64,000 nt of DNA from Salvia splendens. Taxonomy: Eukaryota; Streptophyta; Magnoliopsida; Lamiales; Lamiaceae. The stretch spans positions 20,233,902-20,297,901 of the forward strand of contig NC_056035.1 of NCBI RefSeq assembly GCF_004379255.2. Direction: 5' to 3'. The notes beneath the pieces were generated by a model, which saw nothing but the letters and a program-made list of their open reading frames with translations, was not told the DNA's origin and made no database searches. Positions within the stretch are counted from its first letter, which is position 1; each line of letters starts with the position of its first letter. Shown here one piece after another: positions 63,401 through 64,000 of this stretch. The position numbers and the translations under genes are program-made.

Positions 63401-63819
63401 CAATTTATTTTTTTGGTTCAATAAATTAATTCCAAGTAAAATGTAACGATTTTTGGTGCTGTAAATTAAATCCAACCACACATACCAAAAATTAAAAATC
63501 TTGAACTCCTATTTCTAATGAAGTAAAATAAAATGAAGTGTTACCTGCATAGTTCCACCTTCGGCAAGAAAAGCACCGTAATCGTTGCCGGAGAGGCAGA
63601 CGAGAACAAGAGACGACTTCAAGTCCGATTTGGTGTAGACGGAATCATGCACAAGTTTGTCGTAAAATCCGATCTGAGTGCTCATATTGGGCAAGAGATC
63701 TCCTATTGTGTTGAACACACCACTCCCTCCATATGCGAAATTCAGCCCATTCCGCAACTTTTTCCCTCCCATTTCCATCCATTCATACGCTAACGGTGAC
63801 TTCACTTCCAAGAACTTGG
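60475..63819 (-). CDS. GDSL esterase/lipase, 3' part (5' end outside the window)
   Basis: SGNH-hydrolase family enzyme, usually a secreted lipid or ester hydrolase. Three exons lie in the window: 63819-63545, 61282-60976 and 60692-60475 (stop TAG at 60475-60477), phases consistent. Block II shows as NFAYGGSGVFNT, block III as SGNDY (oxyanion Asn) and block V as DLAHPTEAGWHAIY, giving the catalytic Asp and His. LLQPLGCLP is a family hallmark. Conserved Cys residues in the last exon (PCCVGTDGYVCG, YTVC) fit a secreted protein. The GDS block with the nucleophile Ser and the signal peptide must lie upstream of 64000. The middle intron is about 2.3 kb and full of MITEs. The visible part has no break. 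Confidence 0.92.
60741..60957. mobile_element. Stowaway-type MITE in the last GDSL intron
   Basis: Starts CTCCCTCTATCCCTAAAG after TA and ends inverted as CTCCTTCCGTTATGAAC. It makes up most of the 283-bp intron 60693-60975. Confidence 0.75.
61325..61580. mobile_element. MITE with internal tandem duplication, GDSL intron
   Basis: Starts CTCCCTCCGGCACGGGTTTT and ends TTTTTGAGGCATGGAAGGAGTA. Inside, a roughly 70-bp segment containing GAAAAAATTAGTGGTACATG is tandemly duplicated (about 61358-61490). Confidence 0.65.
61780..62050. mobile_element. Diverged MITE, GDSL intron
   Basis: The left part ACTTTGTCCTATAAAAAAT and the right part TTTTATGAGACGATGGAGTA are imperfect inverted ends of the same class as 749-1027, with a similar interior (TTTACAACTTATACCACC). 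Confidence 0.5.
62742..62968. mobile_element. Stowaway-type MITE, GDSL intron
   Basis: Starts CTCCTTCCATCCCACAAAAA and ends inverted as CTCCCTCCATTTCATAAAA; TA-flanked. About 227 bp, non-coding. Confidence 0.75.
62979..63090. repeat. Two-copy tandem repeat, about 56 bp
   Basis: The segment starting GATAATGAAATCTAAT and ending ACACAAATACG is repeated once with a few substitutions, within the large GDSL intron. Confidence 0.75.
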
Positions 63820-64000
63820 CTGTTTATTTTATTAATATCAGTTAATGTCACAAAACGTACTAGTTCATTGACTCATGAATTATCATGCTGGCCAAATATG
63901 ATAAAGACGGATTTAATTTAGAAGAAAATTAATTTATTTAACCTATAATTGCATGGACAATGATATTACAAGAAACCACATCTATCAGCATGAAAATAAC
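63820..64000 (-). other. GDSL intron running off the window edge
   Basis: Sequence upstream of the acceptor at 63820-63822 (CAG on the minus strand). No further exon of the gene is seen before the window ends. Confidence 0.6.

Overview
This is nuclear DNA from a flowering plant, almost certainly a eudicot. It has AT-rich intergenic DNA, multi-exon genes with GT-AG introns, Ty1/copia retrotransposons, PIF/Harbinger and hAT DNA transposons and many Stowaway-type MITEs. The asterid order Lamiales is my guess; nothing in the window fixes the species.

Four host genes are present. A complete cytosolic-type monodehydroascorbate reductase (14676-18180, +, 10 exons, 434 aa) is followed by an IQM-type calmodulin-binding IQ-motif protein (39647-42887, +, 9 exons, 481 aa). 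Convergent to the latter is an AT-hook/WD40 protein resembling a TFIIIC subunit (49307-44103, -, 14 exons, 751 aa). The 3' part of a GDSL esterase/lipase (63819-60475, -) runs off the right edge. For the three complete genes the exon chain was assembled by hand and stays in phase throughout.

Mobile DNA fills most of the rest. The left 9 kb holds two PIF/Harbinger elements (1398-3319 and 4127-8978, the second with a TTA target duplication), and a third lies at 50524-52616 (TAA duplication). All three transposases carry several nonsense codons. Four copia elements have matching LTRs and short target duplications: 9509-14374, 19617-24921, 28394-33425 and 53012-59721. LTR divergence ranges from no substitutions to about 2.6 percent, and every one has a damaged reading frame. 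Other elements are a Tip100-like hAT derivative (27472-28333), a possible Mutator-like long-TIR element with a Stowaway nested inside (25775-26951), a Gypsy-like LTR fragment (about 37020-38350), a tRNA-related SINE candidate (about 34185-34330) and a dozen small MITEs, several in or beside genes.

The most unusual object is the non-autonomous hAT element at 5974-8870, nested in the second Harbinger and flanked by a perfect 8-bp duplication (GTCCTGAT). It is one giant inverted repeat. Its arms carry tandem 73-bp units (4 left, 9 right), and nearly every unit contains the plant snRNA-gene upstream element (RTCCCACATCG) 32 bp from a TATAAAAG box. That is the spacing of RNA polymerase II-type snRNA promoters. 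The arrays point outward. At the predicted start site of the outermost promoter on each arm lies a 43-nt hairpin, and one of its base pairs is G-C on one arm and A-T on the other. This looks like a transposon that has multiplied snRNA-type promoters and may make a short structured RNA; the transcription part is inference.
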